Of a DNA stretch of 64,000 nt, positions 42,194 through 49,826 are shown in pieces; position 1 is the stretch's first letter, and each line of letters opens with the position of its first letter. The notes below the pieces were generated by a model. The model had not been told where the DNA came from and made no database searches. It saw nothing but the letters and a program-made list of their open reading frames with translations. Location of the stretch: positions 496,001 to 560,000 of the forward strand of contig NZ_FTMG01000002.1 of NCBI RefSeq assembly GCF_900155965.1, given 5' to 3'. The DNA comes from Mucilaginibacter lappiensis (GTDB taxonomy: Bacteria > Bacteroidota > Bacteroidia > Sphingobacteriales > Sphingobacteriaceae). The translations under genes were made by a program, and so were the position numbers.

Positions 42194-42367
42194 TTATATT
42201 TCTCCGCATGGTATTAGTGGGCATGCATGAGGTCTGCTAGAACACGGGTCCTCCGGACAGCATCTAAAACATATAGGAATAATACCACCAGTAACACTTT
42301 TCATTTGCTCTCTTGTAAGCATTTTTCCTTTCTGAAAGGCAGAAGCTTTTTCAATTAATTTTTTCAT
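42194..42367 (-). CDS. Double-glycine-leader cysteine-rich peptide precursor (copy A), 57 aa
   Basis: The precursor starts MKKLIEKASAFQKGKMLTRE, continues QMKSVTGG and then has a core with Cys33, 36, 37, 42, 49 and 54. The leader has the form of Bacteroidota double-glycine natural-product precursors (L-[ST]-R-E-[EQ]-M-K-x-[IV]-x-G-G), which are cut after GG by a peptidase-containing ABC exporter. The six cysteines (C-x2-C-C-x4-C-x6-C-x4-C) point to disulfides, metal binding or a modified peptide. A paralogue at 51831-52013 has the same spacing. Conserved leader DNA lies upstream and the same terminator downstream. No exporter or modifying enzyme is in the window. Activity is inferred. Confidence 0.85.
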   Translation of the reverse strand: MKKLIEKASAFQKGKMLTREQMKSVTGGIIPICFRCCPEDPCSSRPHACPLIPCGEI

Positions 42368-42568
42368 CTCTTTAGTTTGGTTTATAATTGATTATTAATT
42401 TAAATTTAACTAAAGCAATATTATATTTCAAAATATTTAATATAATTATCAATTTTCGCATACTTTTGCAAGCGTATACTCCCCTGCTGACACACGCATA
42501 TCGCGTATATTCTATTCATATCCAAAATTCACAATACAGTAGATGCGCATGCTAAGCCAGCCAAGGAA

Positions 42569-44032
42569 TTACTGATGCTTAACCAGCCATTCCTGGTATT
42601 TTTTCTCCAGGAACAGATTACCGATCTGGCGTACTTCGGGTGTTGAAACGGTAAAGTGGTCGCCTGGGTAGTATCCAAAAACAAATGATGAATTCAGCTT
42701 CTTCATTTCGCCATCCAATAATTTCACGGCGTAGTTCAACAGGAAATTATCCTGTTCACCAACGGTAACACGCACCTTGCCATCGAGGTCTGCCTTGATT
42801 TTGTCCCAGTTGGTTCTGAGATATAGGGAAATGTCGTAATTTTTCCAATGCTCAAAAACAGCCTGATCGATTTCGCCGGTTTTATAATTGAGGATCCGCC
42901 TGGGTTCACCATCGCCGCCTTTTTCGCTGAATACGGCGTCGAATGAATGCATTTGTTCGCCGCGATAGATCACGTGTTCCATCATATAAATATCCCGCAT
43001 ATTGAACCATGGGAAAAAACCATCAATCGTTCCGGTTTGGTTAAGCGTGCTATCCTTGCCATAAAACATGTTCTGATGCTCGTACAGGTTCACTCTCTGG
43101 AAACTGCGGAAGTCGACCGGATCAGGTGAACTTGACCAGCAGGCATCAAATACCTTTGGATAATGAGTTTGCAGCCATAAAACCGTCCAGCCACCGCTGC
43201 TGTGCCCGTTCAGTAGCCTTGCGCCATTACAGCGGTAGGTTTTCTCCACCTGCGGGATCAGTTCTGTTGTCAACGCATCGCCCCATGGACCATTGTTATC
43301 GCTGTTGGCGTATACGCTGTGCCCCAGGCGGCAGCTGCCATCAAGATATACTACGATAACCGCAGTGGTATCCATGGCCGGGGAAGGATCTGCGCTGCCA
43401 GAATAATGGTGATAATCTCCGCCATAACCCGAAACGTTAAACCGCACCGGGAATTTACGATTAGGCTCACTGAAATACTGTTTCGGTAAAATAACAGCCG
43501 CGGCCATAGTGATTGGGCTATGGCTGAAATTACTGAGCAACGCCGACTTTACTTTCAGTTCTTTAACAAATTGCGTTTCTTTAAACACCGGCTCAGGAAC
43601 AACATTCGTTGCTTTAAGCGGGATCACCTGGTTAAAGTTTTTTGTCAATTTTATCCTTTGAGTGGCGCTGTACAAGTTACCAGGGCTCTCTCCTATGGAG
43701 CGGCCACCCAGGTCTCTGTCCCAGACAGCCTGCACGTAATAGCTATTTCGCTCCAGATCAGAAATGGGAACCGGAGAAGAAATGGCTTTATCATCGATAA
43801 TGACAGCCTGTCCTGGCTTAATGTTTTTAACGTACACGCGGTAACAAGGAAACATATCCAAACCAGCTGTGCCGCTCTTGGGATCTTTACTTTCTTTTGA
43901 TAGATACACCAAAATATTACCACTGAACGCTTGTTTTAATAAGCTACCGGGAAAACTAACGCTGAATTTTTGTGCAAAGGCATTGGCGGCCAAATAAAAA
44001 ACAGCGAGCAACGTGATCAAAACTTTTTTCAT
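42569..44032 (-). CDS. Secreted alpha/beta-hydrolase esterase (feruloyl esterase D-like)
   Basis: The 487-residue protein has a signal peptide (MKKVLITLLAVFYLAANAFAQ), an N-terminal beta-rich domain (about 25-165) and an alpha/beta-hydrolase domain of the esterase-D/feruloyl group. The nucleophile elbow is NGHSSGG, with GHSSG 276-280 and Ser278; PVRFNVSGYGGDYHHYSGS and DACWSSSPDPVDF are also of this type. The acid and the His (near HFTVSTPEV) are at the C-terminus. It probably deacylates plant or carbohydrate esters. It is separated from both peptide cassette A and the tRNA by terminators or spacers. Confidence 0.85.
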   Translation of the reverse strand: MKKVLITLLAVFYLAANAFAQKFSVSFPGSLLKQAFSGNILVYLSKESKDPKSGTAGLDMFPCYRVYVKNIKPGQAVIIDDKAISSPVPISDLERNSYYVQAVWDRDLGGRSIGESPGNLYSATQRIKLTKNFNQVIPLKATNVVPEPVFKETQFVKELKVKSALLSNFSHSPITMAAAVILPKQYFSEPNRKFPVRFNVSGYGGDYHHYSGSADPSPAMDTTAVIVVYLDGSCRLGHSVYANSDNNGPWGDALTTELIPQVEKTYRCNGARLLNGHSSGGWTVLWLQTHYPKVFDACWSSSPDPVDFRSFQRVNLYEHQNMFYGKDSTLNQTGTIDGFFPWFNMRDIYMMEHVIYRGEQMHSFDAVFSEKGGDGEPRRILNYKTGEIDQAVFEHWKNYDISLYLRTNWDKIKADLDGKVRVTVGEQDNFLLNYAVKLLDGEMKKLNSSFVFGYYPGDHFTVSTPEVRQIGNLFLEKKYQEWLVKHQ

Positions 44033-44171
44033 GGAATCTGATTAAAACCAAATATACAAGTTTGCAGAACGCTTGTTGAAATTTATAATTGCCCCTCAGA
44101 AGAGCCTTTTTCGGGCAACTGAGACCCGCTGTACGAATATTTCTGACTACTATGCTAAAGGAGCATAAAAC

Positions 44172-44202
44172 AAAAAACCCCTCAGAACTTAATCTGAAGA
44201 GT
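44172..44202 (-). terminator. Terminator of tRNA-Val
   Basis: On the minus strand ACTCTTCAGA (44202-44193) pairs with TCTGAGGGGT (44186-44177) using G-U pairs, around a 6-nt loop, followed by TTTTT (44176-44172). It ends the tRNA transcript. Confidence 0.8.
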
Positions 44203-44211
44203 TTAAAAGTG

Positions 44212-44286
44212 TGGGAGTTACTGGGTTCGAACCAGTGACCCTCTGCTTGTAAGGCAGATGCTCTGAACCAGCTGAGCTAAACTCCC
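44212..44286 (-). tRNA. tRNA-Val (anticodon TAC)
   Basis: On the minus strand the acceptor stem is GGGAGTT (44286-44280) with AACTCCC (44219-44213) and discriminator A. D arm TAGCTCAGCTGGTTCAGAGC, anticodon loop CTTACAA with TAC, and T arm CTGGTTCGAACCAG are all canonical. 75 nt without a coded CCA (the plus strand shows only TG at that end). The tRNA reads GUA valine codons. Confidence 0.96.
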
Positions 44287-44403
44287 TTGCTTTTGGGTCT
44301 GCAAATATAGAAGTTCTGATCTATTCTTCAAAAAAAAATTTCTAATTTATATTAACCTGCTGATTATTAATCATAAAAATTACATATCGCCTTTTTTAAG
44401 GCC

Positions 44404-44718
44404 TCACATCGCTATATTATTTCGTCCCTGGCGTGGGTCCTCAGGTAAAATTTCCATGTTTGGGCATTGGATATAGCTGGCATACCATTTTATGGCACCA
44501 ACCAAGTCAATAGCATCTTCGGCAACAATATCAATGGTTTCAAAGGCAAATAATTTACTATTGGCATAGCCATATAACTGCACTTCGTCATCATCGGGCC
44601 TAAACTGTTCCTCATCAAGGCAATAAACCCTAACCTTTAAGCGGGTATCCCTGGAATGAATAACATCCCGGCAAGGGTTTTTAGGATCGGTTGCCAATAA
44701 GTAAACGTTATGGTCCAT
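44404..44718 (-). CDS. Hypothetical acidic protein, 104 aa
   Basis: The 104-residue product (MDHNVYLLATDPKNPCRDVIHSRDTRLKVRVYCLDEEQF...) is acidic and cytoplasmic, with an N-terminal beta-rich part and a C-terminal helix (DAIDLVGAIKWYASYIQCPN). No domain is recognised. It lies between tRNA-Val (minus strand, 118 bp downstream) and a long intergenic region. Confidence 0.6.
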   Translation of the reverse strand: MDHNVYLLATDPKNPCRDVIHSRDTRLKVRVYCLDEEQFRPDDDEVQLYGYANSKLFAFETIDIVAEDAIDLVGAIKWYASYIQCPNMEILPEDPRQGRNNIAM

Positions 44719-44962
44719 AAACTTATAACAATGATATGCTGGTATGGTTTCCGGAGTTGGTATTTATATTTTATTGAGTATCAATTATTAACTCCCGTGT
44801 AATTGATACCCACATATTGGGAAGTATTTTCTACAACACATTGATAAACAGCATCTCAATTTGCCTTTTGCTTGCTTAATTATAGCTATTAGGCAATTGG
44901 CATTGCATTTGAATTAAGATTATTACCCTTCTAAAAGGGTTGTTTTTCATAGGTAGATGTAG

Positions 44963-44997
44963 GGCCGAAACACTGCGAGAGTTTTTCGGCCTTTTTT
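44963..44997 (+). terminator. Orphan plus-strand terminator
   Basis: GGCCGAAA (44963-44970) pairs with TTTCGGCC (44984-44991) around a 13-nt loop and is followed by T6. No plus-strand gene precedes it in the last 2.8 kb, since 40865-42106 is the nearest one and minus-strand genes lie between. Confidence 0.7.
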
Positions 44998-45238
44998 ATT
45001 TTCCTTTTGGCAATCCCTTCAAATTTTCACAAGCCAAATCGCGCGGCTCTATGGCCTATTCATCAAACTTTTTAAAGCTTTATTATAAACACTTTTCTGC
45101 ATAAAAATGGCAAAAAACGAGTCAAAAACTGCTTAAAACTCATACCAAACCATCTGTTTTAACACTTTTTAACAGATTCACAACAGGATTTATATGATTT
45201 AAAAAGATTGATATAATTGAGGGTCAGTAATATACATA

Positions 45239-45254
45239 CCAAACAGTCTGTTTT
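45239..45254. promoter_or_regulatory. Palindromic site AAACAGTCTGTTT, upstream of ferritin-like genes
   Basis: AAACAG-T-CTGTTT (45241-45253) is a perfect palindrome. Related sequences lie 96 bp upstream and 35 bp downstream, in the same orientation. Three similar sites within 150 bp suggest cooperative binding of a dimeric regulator about 300 bp before the 45550 start. The factor is unknown. Confidence 0.4.
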
Positions 45255-45549
45255 ACGACCTGTTTTCTCCTTAACCAAACAGCCTGATTTTTTTTGGATA
45301 AACGAAAAACCAGGCTGCTATATACCTACAAATACAACCAAAAGAAGTGGCAAAATCTGGCTCCGGTTATATTCCTGATTTGTTTATTTCGATCAGATTC
45401 TTAATTATTTCGCAACTGAAATTAATTTAAAGTGAAATTACTCTTATTTGGAGTGGGTTATTATCCACTTAAGCCAATCCGGAGTGTTGGAATAGGCGTA
45501 TATCATCTACAAAACAAAACTAATTAAAACTTTCAAAAAATTAATTTCT

Positions 45550-46260
45550 ATGAAAACAGACTCACAAGAAAGCATGTTAAATGCAAATATGGCCCGGAGG
45601 TCGTTTTTGCGTTATGCGGGTGTTGGTGTTGCTTCCGTGGGCTTATTAGCCACTGCTGCATCATGCCACAAAGATCATAAGATCACACCTACTCCTCCTG
45701 CCGGCACTATTGATCTTGGCGCTTCGGGCGACTTAGCCATTTTAAACTACGCCTATGCGCTGGAGCAACTGGAAGCTGCATTTTACCTACAAGTGACCGC
45801 GACTCCTTACAGTGGCATTACTTCGTCAGAAACAACTTTGTTGACTGATATCCGTGATCATGAGGTTTTACACCGCGAATTTTTTAAAGCAGCCCTTGGT
45901 GCCGGTGCAATTTCTTCTTTAACACCCGATTTTTCTTCTATCAACTTCAGCAGTCGCGCCAGTGTATTGGCAGCAGCAGCAGCTTTTGAAGATACCGGTG
46001 TTACCGCTTATGATGGAGCTGGTTACCTGATTACCACCCCAGCCTACTTAACTATAGCCGGTAAAATTGTTTCGGTAGAAGCACGTCACGCAGCATTGAT
46101 CCGCGATTTGATCACTCCAGGCTCTTTTGCCGGACCAGATGTAGTGGATACTACAAATAGCTTAAACGCATCAGCAACTATAGCTAGTGTGCTTAAAATA
46201 GCCAATACCTATTTAAAAACTAAAGTTACAGCAGTAAACTACGGTTACGCATCCGTTTAA
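45550..46260 (+). CDS. Tat-exported ferritin-like domain protein (first of pair)
   Basis: The 236-residue protein has a twin-arginine signal, ARRSFLRYAGVGVASVGLLATAASC (Arg16-Arg17), ending in a lipobox-like ASC, so it is a Tat-dependent exported or lipid-anchored protein. The body is a ferritin_2-type four-helix bundle: LNYAYALEQLEAAFYLQ, DIRDHEVLHREFFKAAL, AAAFEDTGVTAYDGAG, IVSVEARHAALIRDL. Glu and His positions in EQLEAAFY, DHEVLH, FEDTG and VEARHA are the expected di-iron ligands. Proteins of this sort (desiccation-associated or oxidative stress) are found in pairs in Bacteroidota; the activity is not established. Confidence 0.87.
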   Translation: MKTDSQESMLNANMARRSFLRYAGVGVASVGLLATAASCHKDHKITPTPPAGTIDLGASGDLAILNYAYALEQLEAAFYLQVTATPYSGITSSETTLLTDIRDHEVLHREFFKAALGAGAISSLTPDFSSINFSSRASVLAAAAAFEDTGVTAYDGAGYLITTPAYLTIAGKIVSVEARHAALIRDLITPGSFAGPDVVDTTNSLNASATIASVLKIANTYLKTKVTAVNYGYASV

Positions 46261-46272
46261 AACCCCATCATC

Positions 46273-47166
46273 ATGAATTTATTTAATATCATAGAAGAAA
46301 TTGAAAATGTTGATCCGGAAGTTTACGGCAGAATAAGTGAACGCCGTGATGTGATCAAAAACATAACCAGCTTTGGTTCAAAAGTAGCATTAGCTGCAAT
46401 GCCATTTGCAGTGGGCGCCATATTTAAAAAAGCATATGCTCAAAGCTCATCTACGCCATCTGTAGTAGCAATATTGAATTACGCACTTACACTGGAATAT
46501 CTGGAATCAACCTTTTATAATGCAGGTGCAGCCAAAGGAACAGCTTTAATACCGGGCGCAGCAGCTACCAACTACTTTAACCAGGTAACCCGCGACGAAA
46601 ACAACCACGTAACCTTCTTAAAAGCAGTTATTACCTCATTAGGCGCTACACCAGTATCGGCACCTCAATTTGATTTAACTGCCGGCAACGGCAGCGGCGC
46701 CGGACCATTTGCCGATGTATTAACTAACTACAGTACATTTCTGGCTGTAGCCCAAGTATTTGAGGACACCGGTGTACGTGCCTATAAAGGCCAGGCAGAA
46801 AATATTTTGGCTAACAAAGCAGCTGCAGAAGGTGTTAAAGCCGGCTTATACCAAACCGTATTAACCGCCGCATTATCTATTCATGCGGTTGAAGCGCGCC
46901 ATGCTTCGGCTATCCGTTCCATCCGCGGGCTAACACCGTGGATCACCAGTACCTCTACTTTGGGTAACGATACCGGTATAGCACTTGTGAATGCCAATTT
47001 TGACGGCGAGCAAAATGTAACGCAGGGCGGAGTTGATGTTACCACGCTGAAAAGCGTTGCTGGCAGCACCACTTCTGTTTCTATAGCTACAGCAGCATTT
47101 GATGAGCCTTTAAGCATGACCCAGGTTTTAGCTATATTAGTGGGAAGCTTCATTGTTAATAAGTAA
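46273..47166 (+). CDS. Ferritin-like domain protein (second of pair), possible Tat signal
   Basis: The 297-residue protein is homologous to the gene 12 bp upstream. Its N-terminus (MNLFNIIEEIENVDPEVYGRISERRDVIKNITSFGSKVALAAMPFAVGAIFKKAYAQ) carries ERRDVIK and a hydrophobic stretch, a Tat-like signal in an unusual late position (Arg24-Arg25). The ferritin-like body is LNYALTLEYLESTFYNAG, VTRDENNHVTFLKAVI, AQVFEDTGVRAYKGQAE, SIHAVEARHASAIRSIRG, again with the four Glu/His motif positions. Co-transcription with the upstream gene is near certain. Partner and substrate are unknown. Confidence 0.87.
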   Translation: MNLFNIIEEIENVDPEVYGRISERRDVIKNITSFGSKVALAAMPFAVGAIFKKAYAQSSSTPSVVAILNYALTLEYLESTFYNAGAAKGTALIPGAAATNYFNQVTRDENNHVTFLKAVITSLGATPVSAPQFDLTAGNGSGAGPFADVLTNYSTFLAVAQVFEDTGVRAYKGQAENILANKAAAEGVKAGLYQTVLTAALSIHAVEARHASAIRSIRGLTPWITSTSTLGNDTGIALVNANFDGEQNVTQGGVDVTTLKSVAGSTTSVSIATAAFDEPLSMTQVLAILVGSFIVNK

Positions 47167-47188
47167 TAAGATTTATACTTTATATAAA

Positions 47189-47230
47189 AATAAAAGGGCC
47201 GGGTGATTTAATTCATCTGGCCCTTTTATT
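47189..47230. terminator. Bidirectional terminator between ferritin-like and thioredoxin genes
   Basis: An 18-bp stem (47189-47206 with 47213-47230, with G-U pairs) with a 6-nt loop, containing A4 and T4 runs. It serves the convergent genes. Confidence 0.85.
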
Positions 47231-47278
47231 TATGAGCTTTTAGTCAGAGATCAGTATTATTCCTGTAGGTAGAAAACC

Positions 47279-47734
47279 CTATTTATTCAAACCCTGCACT
47301 CCAAATTTGATCATATCATCTGGTTTAATAAAGCCCACTGTTCCATAAACCGGCTTACCTTTGGCATCAAAAATAATGAGTGTAGGATAGGCTCGTAAAC
47401 CCCATTGGGCAGCAAGCTCGGGGCCCTGACCTTTTTCCATATCCATGGCTACATTGATAAAATTGCTGTTGTAAAAAGCTATTACATCCTTATTTCTAAA
47501 GGTAGTGGCTTTGAGCAGCTTGCAGGGACCGCACCAGGTAGCATAAGCATCCACAAAAATATATTTCTTTTTAGCAGCAGCTTGTTTTAAAGCTTCGCTC
47601 CAGGAGTTTTCAATAAAATTAATTTGGTTTGCCTTTTTGTCCACGCTTTTTTGCGCGGTTTGGGAGCTCCCATTAAATGGGCATAAAAGGAAAAATAAAA
47701 CGACAGCAAGACAGGCAAGAGAAAGGTTTTTCAT
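47279..47734 (-). CDS. Secreted thioredoxin-family protein
   Basis: This 151-residue protein has a signal peptide (to about residue 25) and a thioredoxin domain with YIFVDAYATWCGPCKLLKATTF, the redox pair WCGPC at 67-71. AYPTLIIFDAKGKPV supplies the cis-Pro. It is close to periplasmic DsbE/DsbD C-terminal-like thioredoxins (thioredoxin_7 type), which reduce disulfides. A long 5' leader with hairpins (47757-47809) and interleaved repeats (47830-47875) lies upstream. Confidence 0.92.
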   Translation of the reverse strand: MKNLSLACLAVVLFFLLCPFNGSSQTAQKSVDKKANQINFIENSWSEALKQAAAKKKYIFVDAYATWCGPCKLLKATTFRNKDVIAFYNSNFINVAMDMEKGQGPELAAQWGLRAYPTLIIFDAKGKPVYGTVGFIKPDDMIKFGVQGLNK

Positions 47735-47907
47735 CAGTATAATTTGTTTTTAGCGGTGATGAAGCTATCATGAGTTGATTTATGAGTGGTAGCTCGTGAT
47801 GGTTTCATCAATATAAAGGCTAAAATATGAGCCATAAAAATAGCATATATAAACCGTTATGGCTTATATATGCTATGAATATCTGTTTTATCAGTTAAAT
47901 AAACAGG

Positions 47908-49395
47908 TTATGGTTTAGTACGGTGCGCTTCGTCTTCTTGCTGCTGTTGCTGGCGTTGAGCTTCCTGCTGTTGACGCTGCTGAGCCTGCTGTTGACGTTG
48001 CGCAGCCTGTTGCTGTTGCTGCTGTTGTCGTTGAGCGGCCTGTTGCTGGCGCTGGGCTTGTTGCTGCTGTTGGGCTTGTTGCTGCTGACGCTGAGCAGCC
48101 TGTTGTTGTTGCTGCTGTTGTCGTTGAGCGGCCTGTTGCTGACGCTGGGCTTGTTGTTGCTGTTGGGCTTGTTGCTGCTGCTGCTTAACTTCCTGCTGCT
48201 GACGCTGTGCCTGATCACGTTGCTGCTGAACTTGCTGGCGTTGTTGTTGCCCTTGTTGCTGCTGACGCTGAACTTCCTGCTGCTGACGCTGTGCTTGATC
48301 GCGTTGCTGCTGAACCTGCTGGCGTTGCTGTTGCCCTTGTTGCTGCTGAACCTGCTGGCGTTGCTGTACAGCCGGGTTTGTATTAGGCTGCTGTGTACGC
48401 TGACCTGGCCTTGCATTTGGTTGCTCAGGGCGTTGGTTTGCGGGTTGCCCTGGTCTTGCTGCGGGTTGGTTATTATTAACCCTTACCAACCTGTTATTAT
48501 TACTTTTAGCAACTTCGGCTAAGCGGGCCGCATTATTACGGTTTACAGTTGCCTGTCCGCCTGCGCGGTGTGCTATGCCGTTATTGGGGTTTTCTTTCCG
48601 GTACTCAGTCGCATTTACCACCCTTGCTGGTCGGGCATCAGTGCTTTTTCTAATCTCGGGCCTGTAAATATTGAGCCTGTTATTGGTAATGCTTGTCCTG
48701 GAGCCAGAGCCGGGTTGATTAATATTATTAACCCGGTATACCTGCACATTTTGTCGGGTTACCTGCCTAACCTCATTAACCCTTGGACCGGTTACATAGG
48801 TACGATTATTATAAACATAGGTATTGTTAATAACCGTTGTATTATGAATAATGTTAACCACGCGGGTATTTGATACATAATAATTATTGATGTTAGGGCG
48901 GTTAATATAGGCCTGTGGTGCACATACCCAATAGTAATCGGGTACGCGATAGCTGTTACCGAATGAAATATTGATACTGATGCCCGGTGTTAGTGGAGCC
49001 CATCCATAATAACCACCGCCTCTTCTCCAGCTTACCCAGGCTGGTGCCCATTCATGACCGGGAATCCATTCCCATCCGTAATAGTCATCATAGCGCCAGC
49101 GGCCGTAGTGAAAGGTGGCCCATCCCCAGGGATAATCAGAAACCCAGGTGTTACCATAATCTGTCATTACCCAGTGCCCGCGTGTGGCGTAGGGCCTGAA
49201 TCCGTCTTCGGCATCAGGGATCCAAACATTACCATAGTTGGGGTCATCAACCCAGGTACCGTAGGGATCAAGATCATCATAGAATTGCTGGTCAGATACA
49301 TACTCTCCCTGCTGTGCTCTGACTTTATTTGGAGCGGCCAGCATTATCAAAAATGCTATTAAACTTAAACCGCATATTTTTTTTATCGATTTCAT
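47908..49395 (-). CDS. DUF6600-type secreted protein with a long glutamine-rich C-terminus
   Basis: The 495-residue protein has a signal peptide (to about residue 27) and a Tyr/Trp/Gly-rich N-terminal domain (30-170: DQQFYDDLDPYGTWVDDPNYGNVWIP, RGHWVMTDYGNTWVSDYPWGWATFHYGRW, WAPAWVSWRRGGGYYGWAPL), the signature of the DUF6600 family, usually with several GTWV/YGW repeats. The middle is Asn/Arg/Val-rich, and the last about 150 residues are almost entirely Gln, Arg and Ala (RQQQ, VQQQR repeats). Such tails are likely disordered or aggregation-prone. Function is unknown; DUF6600 proteins are secreted. The DNA over 47930-48370 is a repetitive GCTGTTG-type stretch on the plus strand. Confidence 0.8.
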   Translation of the reverse strand: MKSIKKICGLSLIAFLIMLAAPNKVRAQQGEYVSDQQFYDDLDPYGTWVDDPNYGNVWIPDAEDGFRPYATRGHWVMTDYGNTWVSDYPWGWATFHYGRWRYDDYYGWEWIPGHEWAPAWVSWRRGGGYYGWAPLTPGISINISFGNSYRVPDYYWVCAPQAYINRPNINNYYVSNTRVVNIIHNTTVINNTYVYNNRTYVTGPRVNEVRQVTRQNVQVYRVNNINQPGSGSRTSITNNRLNIYRPEIRKSTDARPARVVNATEYRKENPNNGIAHRAGGQATVNRNNAARLAEVAKSNNNRLVRVNNNQPAARPGQPANQRPEQPNARPGQRTQQPNTNPAVQQRQQVQQQQGQQQRQQVQQQRDQAQRQQQEVQRQQQQGQQQRQQVQQQRDQAQRQQQEVKQQQQQAQQQQQAQRQQQAAQRQQQQQQQAAQRQQQQAQQQQQAQRQQQAAQRQQQQQQQAAQRQQQAQQRQQQEAQRQQQQQEDEAHRTKP

Positions 49396-49826
49396 TTTTT
49401 CATCAGGTTTAAAACATGACCGGTATACCCGGTATCAATATAGGTATGACCAATCAAATTATAAAACGTTTAACATCAAAATTGTTTTAACCTGCAACAA
49501 TATGAATAACGCAGGGTAATCGCTCTTAAAAGGTTATTCGGCTAAACCCGTTTTTTAATTTTTATGATTACCGCCTCATAAATGGGACGGCAATGAATTT
49601 TAACTCAATTTCATACTTTTTTTTATTCATTGCTATTTGGCTTTAGCCAACGGTTAAATACTCATACTCAAAAGGGCTTTAGCCAAACCTAATTCAGACC
49701 ATACCCATTTAAAAGCGATTTCGCTTTAGGAATGATGGAACAAACCTTCTCTCAAAATTTTTATTTATACCTTGCATATGCTATCTTAAAAATTAAATAT
49801 TTTTACATCCCATTATCTATACCATT
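49396..49826. other. Intergenic region with GCTTTAGCC repeats
   Basis: No ORF is seen. TTTGGCTTTAGCCAA (49637-49651) and GGGCTTTAGCCAAAC (49674-49688) are short copies of an intergenic word that also occurs as GGGGCTTTAGCC at 54302. Otherwise nothing is recognised. Confidence 0.4.

Larger units (their letters stand above)
44719..45549. other. Long intergenic region with terminator and direct repeats
   Basis: This 830-bp stretch has no convincing ORF. A plus-strand hairpin followed by T6 (44963-44997) implies a transcript that begins somewhere between 44720 and 44960 and is not a recognised gene. Further on lie three copies of a CCAAAC-x-x-x-CTG sequence at 45145-45160, 45239-45254 and 45275-45290, the second being the perfect palindrome AAACAG-T-CTGTTT (45241-45253). 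CAGCCTG (45280-45286) and CAGGCTG (45311-45317) form a further hairpin. The long AT-rich leader probably regulates the ferritin-like genes. Confidence 0.5.

Noticed and set aside
45139..45320. Three repeats as a short CRISPR-like array
   Set aside because: Only three copies with unequal spacing (94 and 36 bp), and each is palindromic; operator sites fit better.
47930..48370. Repetitive DNA as a possible CRISPR array
   Set aside because: Units are of irregular 3-nt multiples that encode Gln-rich sequence; there are no uniform repeats with unique spacers, and no cas genes.
47923..48522. 199-codon leucine-rich ORF on the plus strand
   Set aside because: It is the complement of the Q-rich tail of the DUF6600 gene; the leucine content is an artefact of CTG/TTG codons.
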